The notes: generated from the sequence alone by a model not told the origin. A stretch of DNA of 64,000 nucleotides from Pontibacillus chungwhensis (GCF_030166655.1 NZ_CP126446.1:2108001-2172000), one strand, 5' to 3'. Positions 42,777 to 51,470 are shown, counted from the first letter of the stretch. Numbers and translations are program-made.

Positions 42777-43830
42777 ATCTCGGTTTGGCAACAATTCCAT
42801 TGTGAACTTTTATATATCCGTGTTGTTTTATATCAAAGCCATTTTCATATACGTACAATCCCATTTGTTCTATTGTCATTAGTTCACGGTACGTATGATT
42901 CATCACATCTGCCATAACGTTATAGTAAAGCTTAGAACGTAACTGCTTCCTTGGTGTCGTCATAATTGCATACCCATTAGGTTTTAAAAATTTCCGATGC
43001 CATTCCATGACTTCAGGCTTGTAGGCATCAGGAAAATGTTCTAATAAGCCTACAGATAAAACGATATCAAATTCCTTTCCATATGGCAGATTCCTGATAT
43101 CATCGACTACATAATCGATTGTGAAATCATCTTTATAATAAACTTTCTGATGGCCTGTTGATTGATTTTCCCCTAAAAAAGGATACGTTTTCGGGAATTC
43201 TTCAAAACGAGTACTCTTGCAATATTCATCGTAATCAACCATAGTAATCTCAGCACCAGGATACATTGCTGCAAGCTGCATGGCCTCATAGCCTTCAGCT
43301 GCCCCGAGAAATAAAATCCGCGGCTTAGAAATGTCTAAACCTTCAAATAGAGCTCTTTTTCCTCTCGGATCCCACACTCCATCTTGTATTCGGTGAGCAT
43401 AATTCCATAATTGTATTTTAGCTAGTTCTCCTATGGTCTTTCTAATTTGATTAGGGTTAAAGGTTTTTAGACTTGCTATGAATGCTTGCTTCTGCTCTTT
43501 CATCTCTGTGGGAACATCCTTAATAAACCATTCATGAAACGCTTTGTTAAAGTACTTCCATGATGTGAATGGTCTTATTTCCTTCCCTTTTTCTTTTTCA
43601 TACAATAGCCGATCACTGGAATACTTTTTTACTTCAAATGGTCTTCCTACTTCCTTCCAGCTCACCATTGCCCAATTGTTAATTCGATTCATTTTAACAA
43701 ACTTGTTATACTCTTTTTCATTATAGTTTCTAAGATCTACTCTATAACTAGGAAGTATATCTGTTCTTCCCAAATCATTTTCAGAATAAGGCTTCTTGTC
43801 TTTTGGTAGGTCTAATGTATTCTCCATCAT
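42775..43830 (-). CDS. class I SAM-dependent methyltransferase
   Basis: A 351-residue protein with an N-terminal 160-residue helical extension and a Rossmann methyltransferase core. Motif I is ILFLGAAEGYEAMQLA (near 173), followed by the acidic VDYDEY and the post-motif VLSVGLLEHF. The EMAQ/REM-like target cannot be read. It stands alone between two copies of a 30-bp direct repeat (42661-42690 and 43913-43942) together with its terminator. AGAGGGGAC precedes the ATG. A cre-like box lies 47 bases upstream. The surroundings are AT-rich and gene-poor, consistent with an acquired segment. Confidence 0.78.
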   Translation of the reverse strand: MMENTLDLPKDKKPYSENDLGRTDILPSYRVDLRNYNEKEYNKFVKMNRINNWAMVSWKEVGRPFEVKKYSSDRLLYEKEKGKEIRPFTSWKYFNKAFHEWFIKDVPTEMKEQKQAFIASLKTFNPNQIRKTIGELAKIQLWNYAHRIQDGVWDPRGKRALFEGLDISKPRILFLGAAEGYEAMQLAAMYPGAEITMVDYDEYCKSTRFEEFPKTYPFLGENQSTGHQKVYYKDDFTIDYVVDDIRNLPYGKEFDIVLSVGLLEHFPDAYKPEVMEWHRKFLKPNGYAIMTTPRKQLRSKLYYNVMADVMNHTYRELMTIEQMGLYVYENGFDIKQHGYIKVHNGIVAKPR

Positions 43831-43876
43831 TTTGTCCCCTCTCCATAAACTGAATTTGTCTCATTATAACCGATTT

Positions 43877-43890
43877 TGAAAGCGCTTCCA
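43877..43890 (-). promoter_or_regulatory. possible cre site upstream of the methyltransferase gene
   Basis: TGAAAGCGCTTCCA differs from TGWAANCGNTNWCA at one position and lies 47 bases before the start codon. Confidence 0.35.
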
Positions 43891-43912
43891 ATTGTTTGTT
43901 GAACGATTTGTT

Positions 43913-43942
43913 TTTTTATTATTCGGAGTTACTACTAAGTAT
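43913..43942 (+). repeat. 30-bp direct repeat, copy 2 (upstream of the methyltransferase gene)
   Basis: Core TCGGAGTTACTACTAAGT at 43923-43940 behind a T-rich start. Its right end forms part of an 11-bp inverted repeat (43935-43945 with 43962-43972). Confidence 0.7.
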
Positions 43943-44191
43943 GATAAAGTTACCATGATTAATCATACTTAGATCATTGGCACCTATTATTGTCAGAAAT
44001 TTCTTCATATACACAATTAGCTTTTTGATAATTCTCCAAGTATTTGATAACGTCAAAAACGTGGCAAAGTTATCAAAATAGCTTCCCCACGTTTTAAATT
44101 TAATTCTTTTAGCTTTCCTTCCTGTGTTAGAGCTCTTATTTATATTGAGTTTAGCTGCATAGCGAATGGTGTGATCATATTGTTTTTAATA
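43943..44191. other. structured non-coding region between repeat copies 2 and 3
   Basis: There is no credible ORF. Several inverted repeats are present. CTAAGTATGAT pairs with ATCATACTTAG (43935-43945 and 43962-43972), AAAACGTGG with CCACGTTTT (44056-44064 and 44087-44095), and TTTGATAAC with GTTATCAAA (44043-44051 and 44069-44077). The last left arm competes with AGCTTTTTGATAA at 44019-44031 for the same right arm. It may be a non-coding RNA, a recombination site or the remains of an element. Confidence 0.4.
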
Positions 44192-44211
44192 TCGGAGTTA
44201 CTACTAAGTTT
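44192..44211 (+). repeat. direct repeat, copy 3 (core only)
   Basis: TCGGAGTTACTACTAAGT is identical to the copy 2 core over 18 bases. The T-rich left flank is similar but not alignable base by base. Confidence 0.65.
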
Positions 44212-44258
44212 CAATAGGTAGCAATTAAGTTAACATAATATTTTTATGATAACGTAAT

Positions 44259-45098
44259 TCAACTTTCTTGAATATCTTTTATCCAATTTTTAACTTTTAT
44301 AATGGTATTGTCACTTGAAATTATAGAATTATGATCTTCTCCTTGCTCGACAGTAAAGGGGTGATTTGTTATATCTCTCCATAAATCACACATTTTTGAA
44401 GAATCTGTTATCTCATCTTCTTCTCCAATCATCATAAACAGTGGTAGCTTGGAATTGTGTAATGATTTAAGATTATTTTCCACTGGAAAACGAGAAAATA
44501 ATAGTCGAAAACTTAGAGTAAGCTTTCGATCTTGGTGAAAATCGTCAGGGATGGTAGCAATCTTTGCTCTATTTAACAAGCCTATTTTAAAGCGATGAAG
44601 TGTGTAAAGGATAATCGATTTGTAAAACTTTACTTCAAACAACTGATCTTCTTCTTGATCTGACTGTTGATTGAATCTATAAACCGGTAATGAAGGATGA
44701 AAAAATGGTGATAAGAAAATAATCCCCGTACCTTTGCTACATCCTTTTTCTAAATACCTATATAAATTGCCACACCCCATTGAGTGACCGACCCAATATA
44801 GATTGTGGATCCCTCCCTCTCTAAGATATATTTCCAAATCCTCTAAGTCATCGTCGTATTGACCAATGTAATATAGATCTCCCCTTTTTAGTGTCGGATC
44901 ATAGCCTCGTAATAGTGGAATAATTACATTTACTTCAGTTTTAATTTTTAAGGCAAATTGTTGAATGTGATGCAATTCTGCAGTGATTCCATGTATAAAA
45001 ACAATTGTAGGTTTCTCTTTACTATTCTCCCCATAAAAATAGTACTGAAGATAGGTTTGGTCCCGAGCTTTAAAGGTATATAGATTTTCCTCATTCAT
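44259..45098 (-). CDS. alpha/beta hydrolase
   Basis: A 279-residue serine hydrolase. The oxyanion region is IVFIHGITAE, the nucleophile elbow GHSMG (near 105), the acid in GEEDEITDSS (near 230) and the His in GEDHNSI (near 258). It lacks a signal peptide. Lysophospholipase or esterase activity is the most likely, without evidence for a substrate. ATG 45098 follows GAGAGGGGTTACC. The neighbourhood is AT-rich and contains the direct repeats, so it may belong to an acquired block. No terminator is seen after it. Confidence 0.8.
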   Translation of the reverse strand: MNEENLYTFKARDQTYLQYYFYGENSKEKPTIVFIHGITAELHHIQQFALKIKTEVNVIIPLLRGYDPTLKRGDLYYIGQYDDDLEDLEIYLREGGIHNLYWVGHSMGCGNLYRYLEKGCSKGTGIIFLSPFFHPSLPVYRFNQQSDQEEDQLFEVKFYKSIILYTLHRFKIGLLNRAKIATIPDDFHQDRKLTLSFRLLFSRFPVENNLKSLHNSKLPLFMMIGEEDEITDSSKMCDLWRDITNHPFTVEQGEDHNSIISSDNTIIKVKNWIKDIQES

Positions 45099-45311
45099 AA
45101 GGTAACCCCTCTCACTATGTAACATAGTAAAACTGGATGTAACGTTAAAAAATTACCCTAAATACAACTCTGTAAACTCTTCCGGAAATTAGTAAACCAT
45201 AATCACATTATGTTAACTAATAACATTAGAAAAATTTAGCTTCTAAATTGTATGAGTAGATTTCCCTCTTCTATATAAACTATATATAACTACATGAAAG
45301 GTGGGATAGTT

Positions 45312-45557
45312 ATGGATATGATTGACCCTAAAGAGATAAAATCTGGAGATGAAGTGTTTGTACTCTACAGGAATCCACACACACCTACAGTGATGAATAT
45401 TAAGCAAGCTGAGATCGTACCTCATCCTCATAACCCTGAACAAAACGCCCTATTTTTACATGAAACTTATCATCTAATTGAAGAAAATGATGCCCTTTTC
45501 ACTAGCGAAGAGGCTGCCCAAGCCGCTTATGATGAAATTTACGGAGAACAAAGCTGA
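45312..45557 (+). CDS. splA: SplA-like regulator
   Basis: An 81-residue protein with the SplA pattern GDEVFVLYRNPHTPTVMNIKQAEIVPHP, LFLHETYHLI and a C-terminal EEAAQAAYDEIY. In B. subtilis SplA represses splAB, which encodes spore photoproduct lyase. No splB lies here; the next radical-SAM gene (46923) is YfkAB, not SplB. ATG 45312 follows AAAGGTGGG; an ATG six codons upstream is less well placed. Followed after 68 bp by acyP, possibly in one transcript. Confidence 0.8.
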   Translation: MDMIDPKEIKSGDEVFVLYRNPHTPTVMNIKQAEIVPHPHNPEQNALFLHETYHLIEENDALFTSEEAAQAAYDEIYGEQS

Positions 45558-45625
45558 TGATCTTAGTTTAAACCACCTCATAAAAGGAAATGGTTCTATT
45601 AGCTTACAGATATGAGGTGATTTAG

Positions 45626-45898
45626 ATGAAGAGGGTTCATATGATTATAGAAGGTCGGGTACAAGGAGTTGGATTTAGGTATTCAGCTCAACAGAAAGCT
45701 CATGAATGTGACGTGTATGGTTGGGTGAAGAATAAATCGAATGGTACGGTTGAAATAGATGCCCAGGGTGATGAAGAAAAGATACAATCATTTACTGAAG
45801 CCATTAAGCATGGACCTAGCCCATACGCAAAGATATCCGATTTTACAATAGAAGAACTCGCTCCAACTGAAACGTATTCGACGTTTGAAATTCGGTAA
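45626..45898 (+). CDS. acyP: acylphosphatase
   Basis: A 90-residue acylphosphatase, hydrolysing carboxyl-phosphate bonds of small acyl phosphates. Catalytic Arg18 in GRVQGVGFRY and Asn36 in GWVKNKSNG are present, and length and order are canonical. TGAGGTG precedes the ATG. It follows splA and ends in a strong bidirectional terminator. Confidence 0.95.
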   Translation: MKRVHMIIEGRVQGVGFRYSAQQKAHECDVYGWVKNKSNGTVEIDAQGDEEKIQSFTEAIKHGPSPYAKISDFTIEELAPTETYSTFEIR

Positions 45899-45934
45899 TA
45901 AAAATGCTGCCCACAAGAGGGCAGCATTTTCTTT
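45898..45934. terminator. bidirectional terminator between acyP and the SDR gene
   Basis: AAAATGCTGCCC/GGGCAGCATTTT perfect stem with a six-base loop. Confidence 0.92.
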
Positions 45935-46684
45935 TTATTTACTTTTCTTCTGCATTGGTCGAACGATTACTTCGTTTACATTCACATAGTTAGGCTGTGA
46001 TGCCGCATAAACAACAGAACGGGCAATATCATCAGCTTCTAACGTAATACGGTCCCCTCTATCCTTGAACATCTCTAATACTTCTTCATCGGTAATGTGC
46101 TCAGGAAGTTCAGTAGAAACGGCACCTGGAGAAATATTGGTTACTCGAACACCCGTTTTTGAAAGCTCTTTCTCCATGCCTTGAGATAAAGCTTTTACAG
46201 CGTATTTAGTAGCGCTGTATACCGTACTAGATGGGAACACTTCATGGCCTGCAACTGATGATACGTTAATAATATGGCCACTTTCTTGTTCAAGCATTGT
46301 AGGTAAAGAGGCATGGATGCCAAATAAAACCCCTTTAACATTCACATCAATCATTTTTTCCCACTCATCTACTTTATCATTCTTTAAGAAAGAAAGGAGC
46401 ATTACACCTGCATTATTTACAAAGTAGTCCACTGTCTTAAATTCATCTTTTGTTTCTTTTACTAATCGTTCCATATCTTCTTGCTTGGTTACGTCAGTTT
46501 GTACAACTTTAACCTGAATATCATGATTACTCTTTAAGGAATCCGCCAGATTGTGTAAACGGTCTTCACGGCGAGCTGCTAACACAACATTGACACCTTC
46601 ACTCGCGAAATGTTGAGCTATGGATTCACCTATACCACTACTTGCACCTGTAATTACCGCTGTTTTTCCTTTTAATTCTGTCAT
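45935..46684 (-). CDS. short-chain dehydrogenase/reductase
   Basis: A 249-residue classical SDR with the cofactor motif TGASSGIG (12-19), NNAG (near 89), catalytic Ser in INVSSVAG and Tyr-x3-Lys in YSATKYAVKAL. The AARRED after beta-2 favours NADPH. It resembles YdfG-type serine/3-hydroxy acid dehydrogenases. GGAGGG precedes the ATG. Monocistronic; physiological substrate unknown. Confidence 0.9.
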   Translation of the reverse strand: MTELKGKTAVITGASSGIGESIAQHFASEGVNVVLAARREDRLHNLADSLKSNHDIQVKVVQTDVTKQEDMERLVKETKDEFKTVDYFVNNAGVMLLSFLKNDKVDEWEKMIDVNVKGVLFGIHASLPTMLEQESGHIINVSSVAGHEVFPSSTVYSATKYAVKALSQGMEKELSKTGVRVTNISPGAVSTELPEHITDEEVLEMFKDRGDRITLEADDIARSVVYAASQPNYVNVNEVIVRPMQKKSK

Positions 46685-46922
46685 GTAAAAGCCCTCCTCT
46701 ATTGTTGGTTACTTAGTCACCATTCCCTCTCGCACAAAAAATATTCAATCTGATGGATCTATGAGCACATTGGATAAATCTATTGATTGTATATATAGCA
46801 GTGTTTAAATATAGAACACGATTGTTGATGACTCTTAATTTGGCAATGGTTCTTTTTCTCGATCATAAGTGGTAGAATGGTAGCTAGTGTGTTTAATTTT
46901 ATATAGAAAGGGAGTTTCATAT

Positions 46923-48047
46923 ATGGAAGACATGAAGCTTCACCCCATTACGCCCCAAAATGATCCTTGGGAAGCTTATATGGATGTAACAGAGCATGGA
47001 GAGATGATTCTCTCAAATGTTGAATTTACAACAACTCATCTTTGTAATATGCGGTGTGATCATTGCGCAGTAGGATACACGCTACAAAATAAAGATCCAG
47101 ATGCCCTACCGTTTGAACTATTAAAAAAGCGTTTGGATGAGATTCCTCATTTGCGCGCACTTAGTATCACCGGAGGGGAACCTGTTTTGTCAAAGAAATC
47201 TGTGGAACAGTATGTAGTGCCTCTATTGAAGTATGCACATGAGCGAGGGGCTCGTACTCAAATAAATTCAAATCTAACGCTTCCTTACGAACGATATCAA
47301 CCGATTATACCTTATCTAGATGTATTACATATCTCACATAACTGGGGAACGGTTGAGGAGTTTATAACAACAGGCTTTGCAAGAATGGAAAGAAAACCTT
47401 CTGAGAAATTACGAAAAGAATATTTTGAACGAATGGTTGAAAATTCACAGAGATTGTCCGCTCAAGGGGTAATGGTTTCAGCAGAAACAATGCTAAATAA
47501 ACGAACTTATCCTTACCTAGAACAAATACATGACCATGTCATCGAGATGGGGTGCCAGCGACACGAAGTACACCCAATGTATCCTGTTGACTTCGCAAGC
47601 GGACTAGAAACTCTCAATTTAGAAGAGATGCGGGATGGAATTACGAGATTACTCGATCATCGTAACGAAGACATGTGGATGCTGTTTGGGACGTTGCCAT
47701 TTTACCCATGTAGTACTTCCTCAGAAGATCTTGCCCTACAGCAACGTTTGTTCAATGAGAAAAATGTTACCGTACGGAATGACCCAGATGGTCGATCTCG
47801 ATTAAATGTTAATATTTTCAGCGGAGAGATAATCGTTACAGACTTTGCTGACGAACCGCCACTTGGAAATATTCAAACAACCTCTCTCCCGGATGCCTAT
47901 AATAAATGGAATGAAAGTTCATTAGCCCAAGCTTTAAATTGCCACTGCCCAGCTGCAGCTTGTTTAGGTCCTAATGTACTTGTAAAGAATACTTATTACA
48001 AAGATGTTGATTTTAATCAAAGAGAATCTAAAATCAGTCGATCATGA
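46923..48047 (+). CDS. yfkAB: radical SAM protein YfkAB
   Basis: A 374-residue radical-SAM protein. The [4Fe-4S] site is Cys41-x3-Cys45-x2-Cys48 (CNMRCDHC), the GGE motif is SITGGEPVL, and the C-terminal CxCxxxxC motif is at Cys340, 342 and 347. This matches the YfkAB family, encoded as adjacent yfkA and yfkB frames in some Bacillus annotations and here one continuous frame. The reaction is unknown. ATG 46923 follows AAAGGGAG; a GTG 12 codons earlier is rejected. Confidence 0.9.
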   Translation: MEDMKLHPITPQNDPWEAYMDVTEHGEMILSNVEFTTTHLCNMRCDHCAVGYTLQNKDPDALPFELLKKRLDEIPHLRALSITGGEPVLSKKSVEQYVVPLLKYAHERGARTQINSNLTLPYERYQPIIPYLDVLHISHNWGTVEEFITTGFARMERKPSEKLRKEYFERMVENSQRLSAQGVMVSAETMLNKRTYPYLEQIHDHVIEMGCQRHEVHPMYPVDFASGLETLNLEEMRDGITRLLDHRNEDMWMLFGTLPFYPCSTSSEDLALQQRLFNEKNVTVRNDPDGRSRLNVNIFSGEIIVTDFADEPPLGNIQTTSLPDAYNKWNESSLAQALNCHCPAAACLGPNVLVKNTYYKDVDFNQRESKISRS

Positions 48048-48050
48048 ACC

Positions 48051-48085
48051 AAGACCGCTAAGGAGAAAAACTCTTTAGCGGTCTT
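48051..48085. terminator. terminator between yfkAB and the luciferase-like gene
   Basis: AAGACCGCTAA(G)GAG pairs with CTCTTTAGCGGTCTT, with one G-T pair. Confidence 0.8.
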
Positions 48086-48115
48086 ATGTTTAAAGGTTAA
48101 GTATCTAACCTTCCC

Positions 48116-49075
48116 TTAATAGTGATGATGGGGTGGGAAGTGCGGGATTACCTCTTCTCCTATCTCTTGAATGACTTCTTCTGCCGGTCTTGTACTATTG
48201 GCTAATGATAGCAAAACGTGATTAACTCCGATTTGTTCGTGTTGCTTTAACCACCTAATTAGCGCCTTAGAACCCATACGATAACCTAAGGTAATTTTCT
48301 CTGGCTCTTGATCTTTATCTTCAGCAAGGTCAAAAACAATTGGTTGGAAAAAGGGCTTGAATGTTTTTTGATGAAAGTTTTCAACTTGTTCCCTGTATTG
48401 GTTTATAAGAGCCTCTTGCTTCTCAATAGATTGAGGGTAGAACATCCATCCATCACCATGCTCAGCCACCCACTCCATACTCTGCTGAGCGTATCCAGTT
48501 ATAAACATCGGAATGGACCTAGTAGGTTTTGGAACAAGCGTTGCGTTCTCTATTTTCCCAAAATTAGAGTCGAAGTTTACGTAGTCCTTATATAATAAAT
48601 GTTGAACATAATCATAAGCCTCTCTGAACAGCTTCCCTCTTTCCATAATAGGAATATTCATTGCTTCGAAATCTCGTCTTCGATCTCCAGATGAAAGGCC
48701 GAGCATAAAGCGTTCAGGTAATAGATTCTCAATACTGGCCACATCTTTTGCAAATCTTGCAGGGTGACGTAAAGCTAAAACTGATGCCGCTGTCCCGAAG
48801 TTGATCAACTGGGTATGAGCACTTAAATAAGTTAAATAAATAAAACTATCCAAAATTTGTCCAGTTGCGGGGTCATGGAAGGTAGGATCCTCTAGCAACA
48901 CATCTTGAAACCATATGGAAGTAAATCCGAGTTGTTCAGCTAGTTGTACCCGTTCGACTTGATTTTCAAGCGTCGGCATTGCTTTGCCGTGATTTTCAAG
49001 TGGCATATTTAATCCGATTGTTAAGTGATTTTCTTTAATCATACGACTATAGCCATAATGGTCTTTCCAATTCAT
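48116..49075 (-). CDS. luciferase-like flavin oxidoreductase (BA3436 type)
   Basis: A 319-residue LLM-class enzyme. Typical segments are LTIGLNMPLENHG, SIWFQDVLLEDPTFHDPATGQILD, FGTAASVLALRHPARFAKD, and LGLSSGDRRRDFEAMNIP. The C terminus is His-rich (HFPPHHHY). It diverges from an HxlR-family regulator, with a possible operator in between, so it may be under that regulator's control in response to an electrophile or oxidant. AAAGGACG precedes the ATG. Substrate unknown. Confidence 0.85.
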   Translation of the reverse strand: MNWKDHYGYSRMIKENHLTIGLNMPLENHGKAMPTLENQVERVQLAEQLGFTSIWFQDVLLEDPTFHDPATGQILDSFIYLTYLSAHTQLINFGTAASVLALRHPARFAKDVASIENLLPERFMLGLSSGDRRRDFEAMNIPIMERGKLFREAYDYVQHLLYKDYVNFDSNFGKIENATLVPKPTRSIPMFITGYAQQSMEWVAEHGDGWMFYPQSIEKQEALINQYREQVENFHQKTFKPFFQPIVFDLAEDKDQEPEKITLGYRMGSKALIRWLKQHEQIGVNHVLLSLANSTRPAEEVIQEIGEEVIPHFPPHHHY

Positions 49076-49118
49076 TCTTTAACGTCCTTTCTGGTAGCTC
49101 TGTTCACGTTTAATAGCA

Positions 49119-49136
49119 TACTTAAGCGTAAGCATA
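49119..49136. promoter_or_regulatory. possible HxlR operator in the divergent region
   Basis: TACTTAAGCGTAAGCATA contains CTTA-N4-TAAG, resembling the TTAC/GTAA symmetry of HxlR-family sites. It lies 44-61 bases upstream of the luciferase-like gene. No binding site is proven. Confidence 0.3.
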
Positions 49137-49251
49137 GGCAGATAAAACCCTCGCTTGAACCGAATAGTAAGGTGTAGGCTAACTAGAAGTATGAAAGAAG
49201 AATAAATTTATGACAAAAAATTAGCTTAAGATCATACATAATGCACCATTC

Positions 49252-49281
49252 TTGGCAGAACACTATTAGGAACGTTATACT
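49252..49281 (+). promoter_or_regulatory. sigma-A promoter of the HxlR-family gene
   Basis: TTGGCA, an 18-base spacer and TATACT, about 40 bases before the start codon. Confidence 0.6.
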
Positions 49282-49323
49282 ATTATGGTGAAAACTTGTG
49301 TACCAGCTGTTAGGAGGGTTCCC

Positions 49324-49671
49324 GTGAAGCAATATAATATTCCTGTAGAAGCAACATTGGATGTAATTGGTGGAAAGTGGAAGGTTGTTATACTTTGTCA
49401 CCTAATTGATAATGGAACAAAACGAACAAGCGAGTTAAAACGACTGATCCCTGAAATTACTCAAAAAATGTTAACTCAACAATTAAGAGAACTTGAAGAT
49501 GACGGCATCATAGAAAGAAGAGTCTATAATCAAGTGCCCCCTAAAGTGGAATACTCCTTAACTGACTACGGATGGAGTCTTGAGACAATCTTAACTTCCT
49601 TATGCACATGGGGGGAAGACCACATTGCTCAAACAGGTGATGAATTAAAGAAAGAAACAATCGAATCATAA
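49324..49671 (+). CDS. HxlR-family transcriptional regulator
   Basis: A 115-residue winged-helix regulator. The HxlR core TLDVIGGKWKVVILCHL, the wing GIIERRVYNQVPPKVEYSLTDYG and the C-terminal helix SLETILTSLCTWGEDH are clear. GTG 49324 with TTAGGAGGG upstream is the likely start; this form has Cys only in the core (ILCHL) and near the C terminus (SLCTW), unlike redox-sensing members with an N-terminal Cys. It diverges from a luciferase-like flavoenzyme, the probable target. Followed by a strong terminator. Confidence 0.88.
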   Translation: MKQYNIPVEATLDVIGGKWKVVILCHLIDNGTKRTSELKRLIPEITQKMLTQQLRELEDDGIIERRVYNQVPPKVEYSLTDYGWSLETILTSLCTWGEDHIAQTGDELKKETIES

Positions 49672-49679
49672 ACCTAACT

Positions 49680-49718
49680 TTAAAAGGGTCCAGTCTATTT
49701 TGACTGGACCCTTTTTAG
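49680..49718. terminator. bidirectional terminator between the HxlR and amidohydrolase genes
   Basis: AAAAGGGTCCAGTC/GACTGGACCCTTTT perfect 14-bp stem with a six-base loop. Confidence 0.92.
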
Positions 49719-49745
49719 ATCACATTGTTTCTTTATAATAGTTAA

Positions 49746-51344
49746 TTATTTACTCCGAAGATATACACGCTCTCCTTTTGCCCAAGTTTCTTCAACAGAT
49801 AACGAACGTATTTGAAGAGGATCTACTTCTGTAGGAAATGCATCTAATAAGACGAAATCAGCTTGATAACCTTCTTTAATCCTGCCTTTTCTAGATTCTT
49901 GGAATTCCAAATAAGACGGTGTTTCTGAAAATGCCTTAAAGCTCTGATGAATTGAGAGCTTCTCTTCAGGCATCCATCCACCCTCAGGTTGATGATTGTC
50001 ATCAACGCGATTGACTGCAGCAAATACAGAGTCAAGTGGATTAATAGAACCAATTGGAGCATCAGAACTTAGTGTAATCGGAACATTATGCTGAAGCATT
50101 TTCTGAAATGCATCACAATATGGGAGCAGTTCTTCTGGACTCCAATTATCCTTCTTATCCCATTCACCCATTAAAAAGGTAGGTTGCGTTTCAATGTATG
50201 CTCCCACTTTGCCTAATCGCTTCAACAAGTCTTCTCCTAATGTCTGAGCGTGGATGATCCGATGCCTCAATTGTGATGTATTGGCCTCCTCTTGTTCTAA
50301 AGCAATGAGTGCTGATTCCACCCCTCGATCTCCAAGAGCATGCATCGCTACTTGCATTCCTGCTTCTGAGGCTTTACGAATCATACGATTCAATTCTTCT
50401 TGTTCGTAAATCAATTGACCCGTTGTTTCTGGAGCATCTGGATAAGGTTGTCTCATTGCCGCGGTGTGAAGACGTTGCGTTCCATCTAGAAAGATTTTAA
50501 TCGATCCTACTTTGATATGATCTGTTCCTTGACCAGTACGTCGAACGGTGTCTTTGATAAAATCATCAAGATCTTTCTCATCGTATACGTAATGGTGCAA
50601 GAATGCTTCAATAGGCAGCTCCCCTTGCTCCTCTACCTCTTCATATGCTTTCCAAAGTGTATCATATGAACCGACAAAGCTTCGGTCATCGGTATGAACA
50701 GACGTGATCCCGTTAGAAACCAGATAAGGGATCGCTTCACATAAAGCATTCTTTGTGTCCTCAATAGAACGTTCCCAGAGGTGATAGTTAATAAAGTGTA
50801 CCATGGTATCCTTAAATCGACCGGTAAGATTACCTTCTTCATCTCTTTCTTTAAATACTTCAGGTTGTTTATAAAAATCCTCTTCCTCTTGAAGTCTTTC
50901 TAAAAGCTTATGGCTAATAACACATTCATGCTGGTCATGATGCATAAAGTACATATATTTATCAATTTCAATTTCATTAAGGTCATCTGATGTAAGAAGA
51001 TCATCAATATCAGAGAACTGAGCATCATCAAATCCTTTTCCGAAGATCCAATTTTTGTCTTCAAGAGATTTATAATGCTGTTCTACTTCTTTTTTCATCT
51101 CTTTCCAAGATGTCACTTCTGTAAGATCTAACTCTTTCTTTAATAATCCAAAGCGTAATAAATGCATATGGGAATCAATAAATCCAGCTACTATCGTTTT
51201 TCCTTCACCATCTATTGCATCCGGATCTCCATTTAGTCCTTCTTCAATCTTTGTAAATACTCCATTTTCAATATGTAAAGAATACGTTTTTGAATGATCA
51301 AAGGACTGATCTGGTGTATAAATACGAACATTTTCTATAATCAT
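49746..51344 (-). CDS. amidohydrolase (YtcJ-like)
   Basis: A 532-residue metal-dependent amidohydrolase of the YtcJ/NfdA group. It has the N-terminal HxH in GFIDSHMHLLRFG, the KIFLDGTQRLHTAAM segment with the bridging Lys region, His ligands in VAMHALGDRGVE and HRIIHAQTL, and the Asp in ITLSSDAPIG. Physiological substrates of the group are mostly unknown (exoenzyme-like N-acyl amide hydrolysis is seen in some). ATG 51344 follows TAGGAGGG; an ATG nine codons upstream lacks a site. Monocistronic. Confidence 0.88.
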   Translation of the reverse strand: MIIENVRIYTPDQSFDHSKTYSLHIENGVFTKIEEGLNGDPDAIDGEGKTIVAGFIDSHMHLLRFGLLKKELDLTEVTSWKEMKKEVEQHYKSLEDKNWIFGKGFDDAQFSDIDDLLTSDDLNEIEIDKYMYFMHHDQHECVISHKLLERLQEEEDFYKQPEVFKERDEEGNLTGRFKDTMVHFINYHLWERSIEDTKNALCEAIPYLVSNGITSVHTDDRSFVGSYDTLWKAYEEVEEQGELPIEAFLHHYVYDEKDLDDFIKDTVRRTGQGTDHIKVGSIKIFLDGTQRLHTAAMRQPYPDAPETTGQLIYEQEELNRMIRKASEAGMQVAMHALGDRGVESALIALEQEEANTSQLRHRIIHAQTLGEDLLKRLGKVGAYIETQPTFLMGEWDKKDNWSPEELLPYCDAFQKMLQHNVPITLSSDAPIGSINPLDSVFAAVNRVDDNHQPEGGWMPEEKLSIHQSFKAFSETPSYLEFQESRKGRIKEGYQADFVLLDAFPTEVDPLQIRSLSVEETWAKGERVYLRSK

Positions 51345-51470
51345 GCTATCCCTCCTATTAAGTGATTCCAAAAGTACTCTACCCTTCTTTAAAATCCTAA
51401 AACGTAAATGGATATTATGACCTACTTCAACATAGGCATAGAGTAGTATGAGAAGAAAGGAGGAAGCTAC

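Noticed and set aside
46923-48047. Annotation of the radical-SAM gene as splB, given the upstream splA
   Set aside because: The C-terminal CxCxxxxC motif and overall pattern fit YfkAB, and the SDR gene lies between on the opposite strand.
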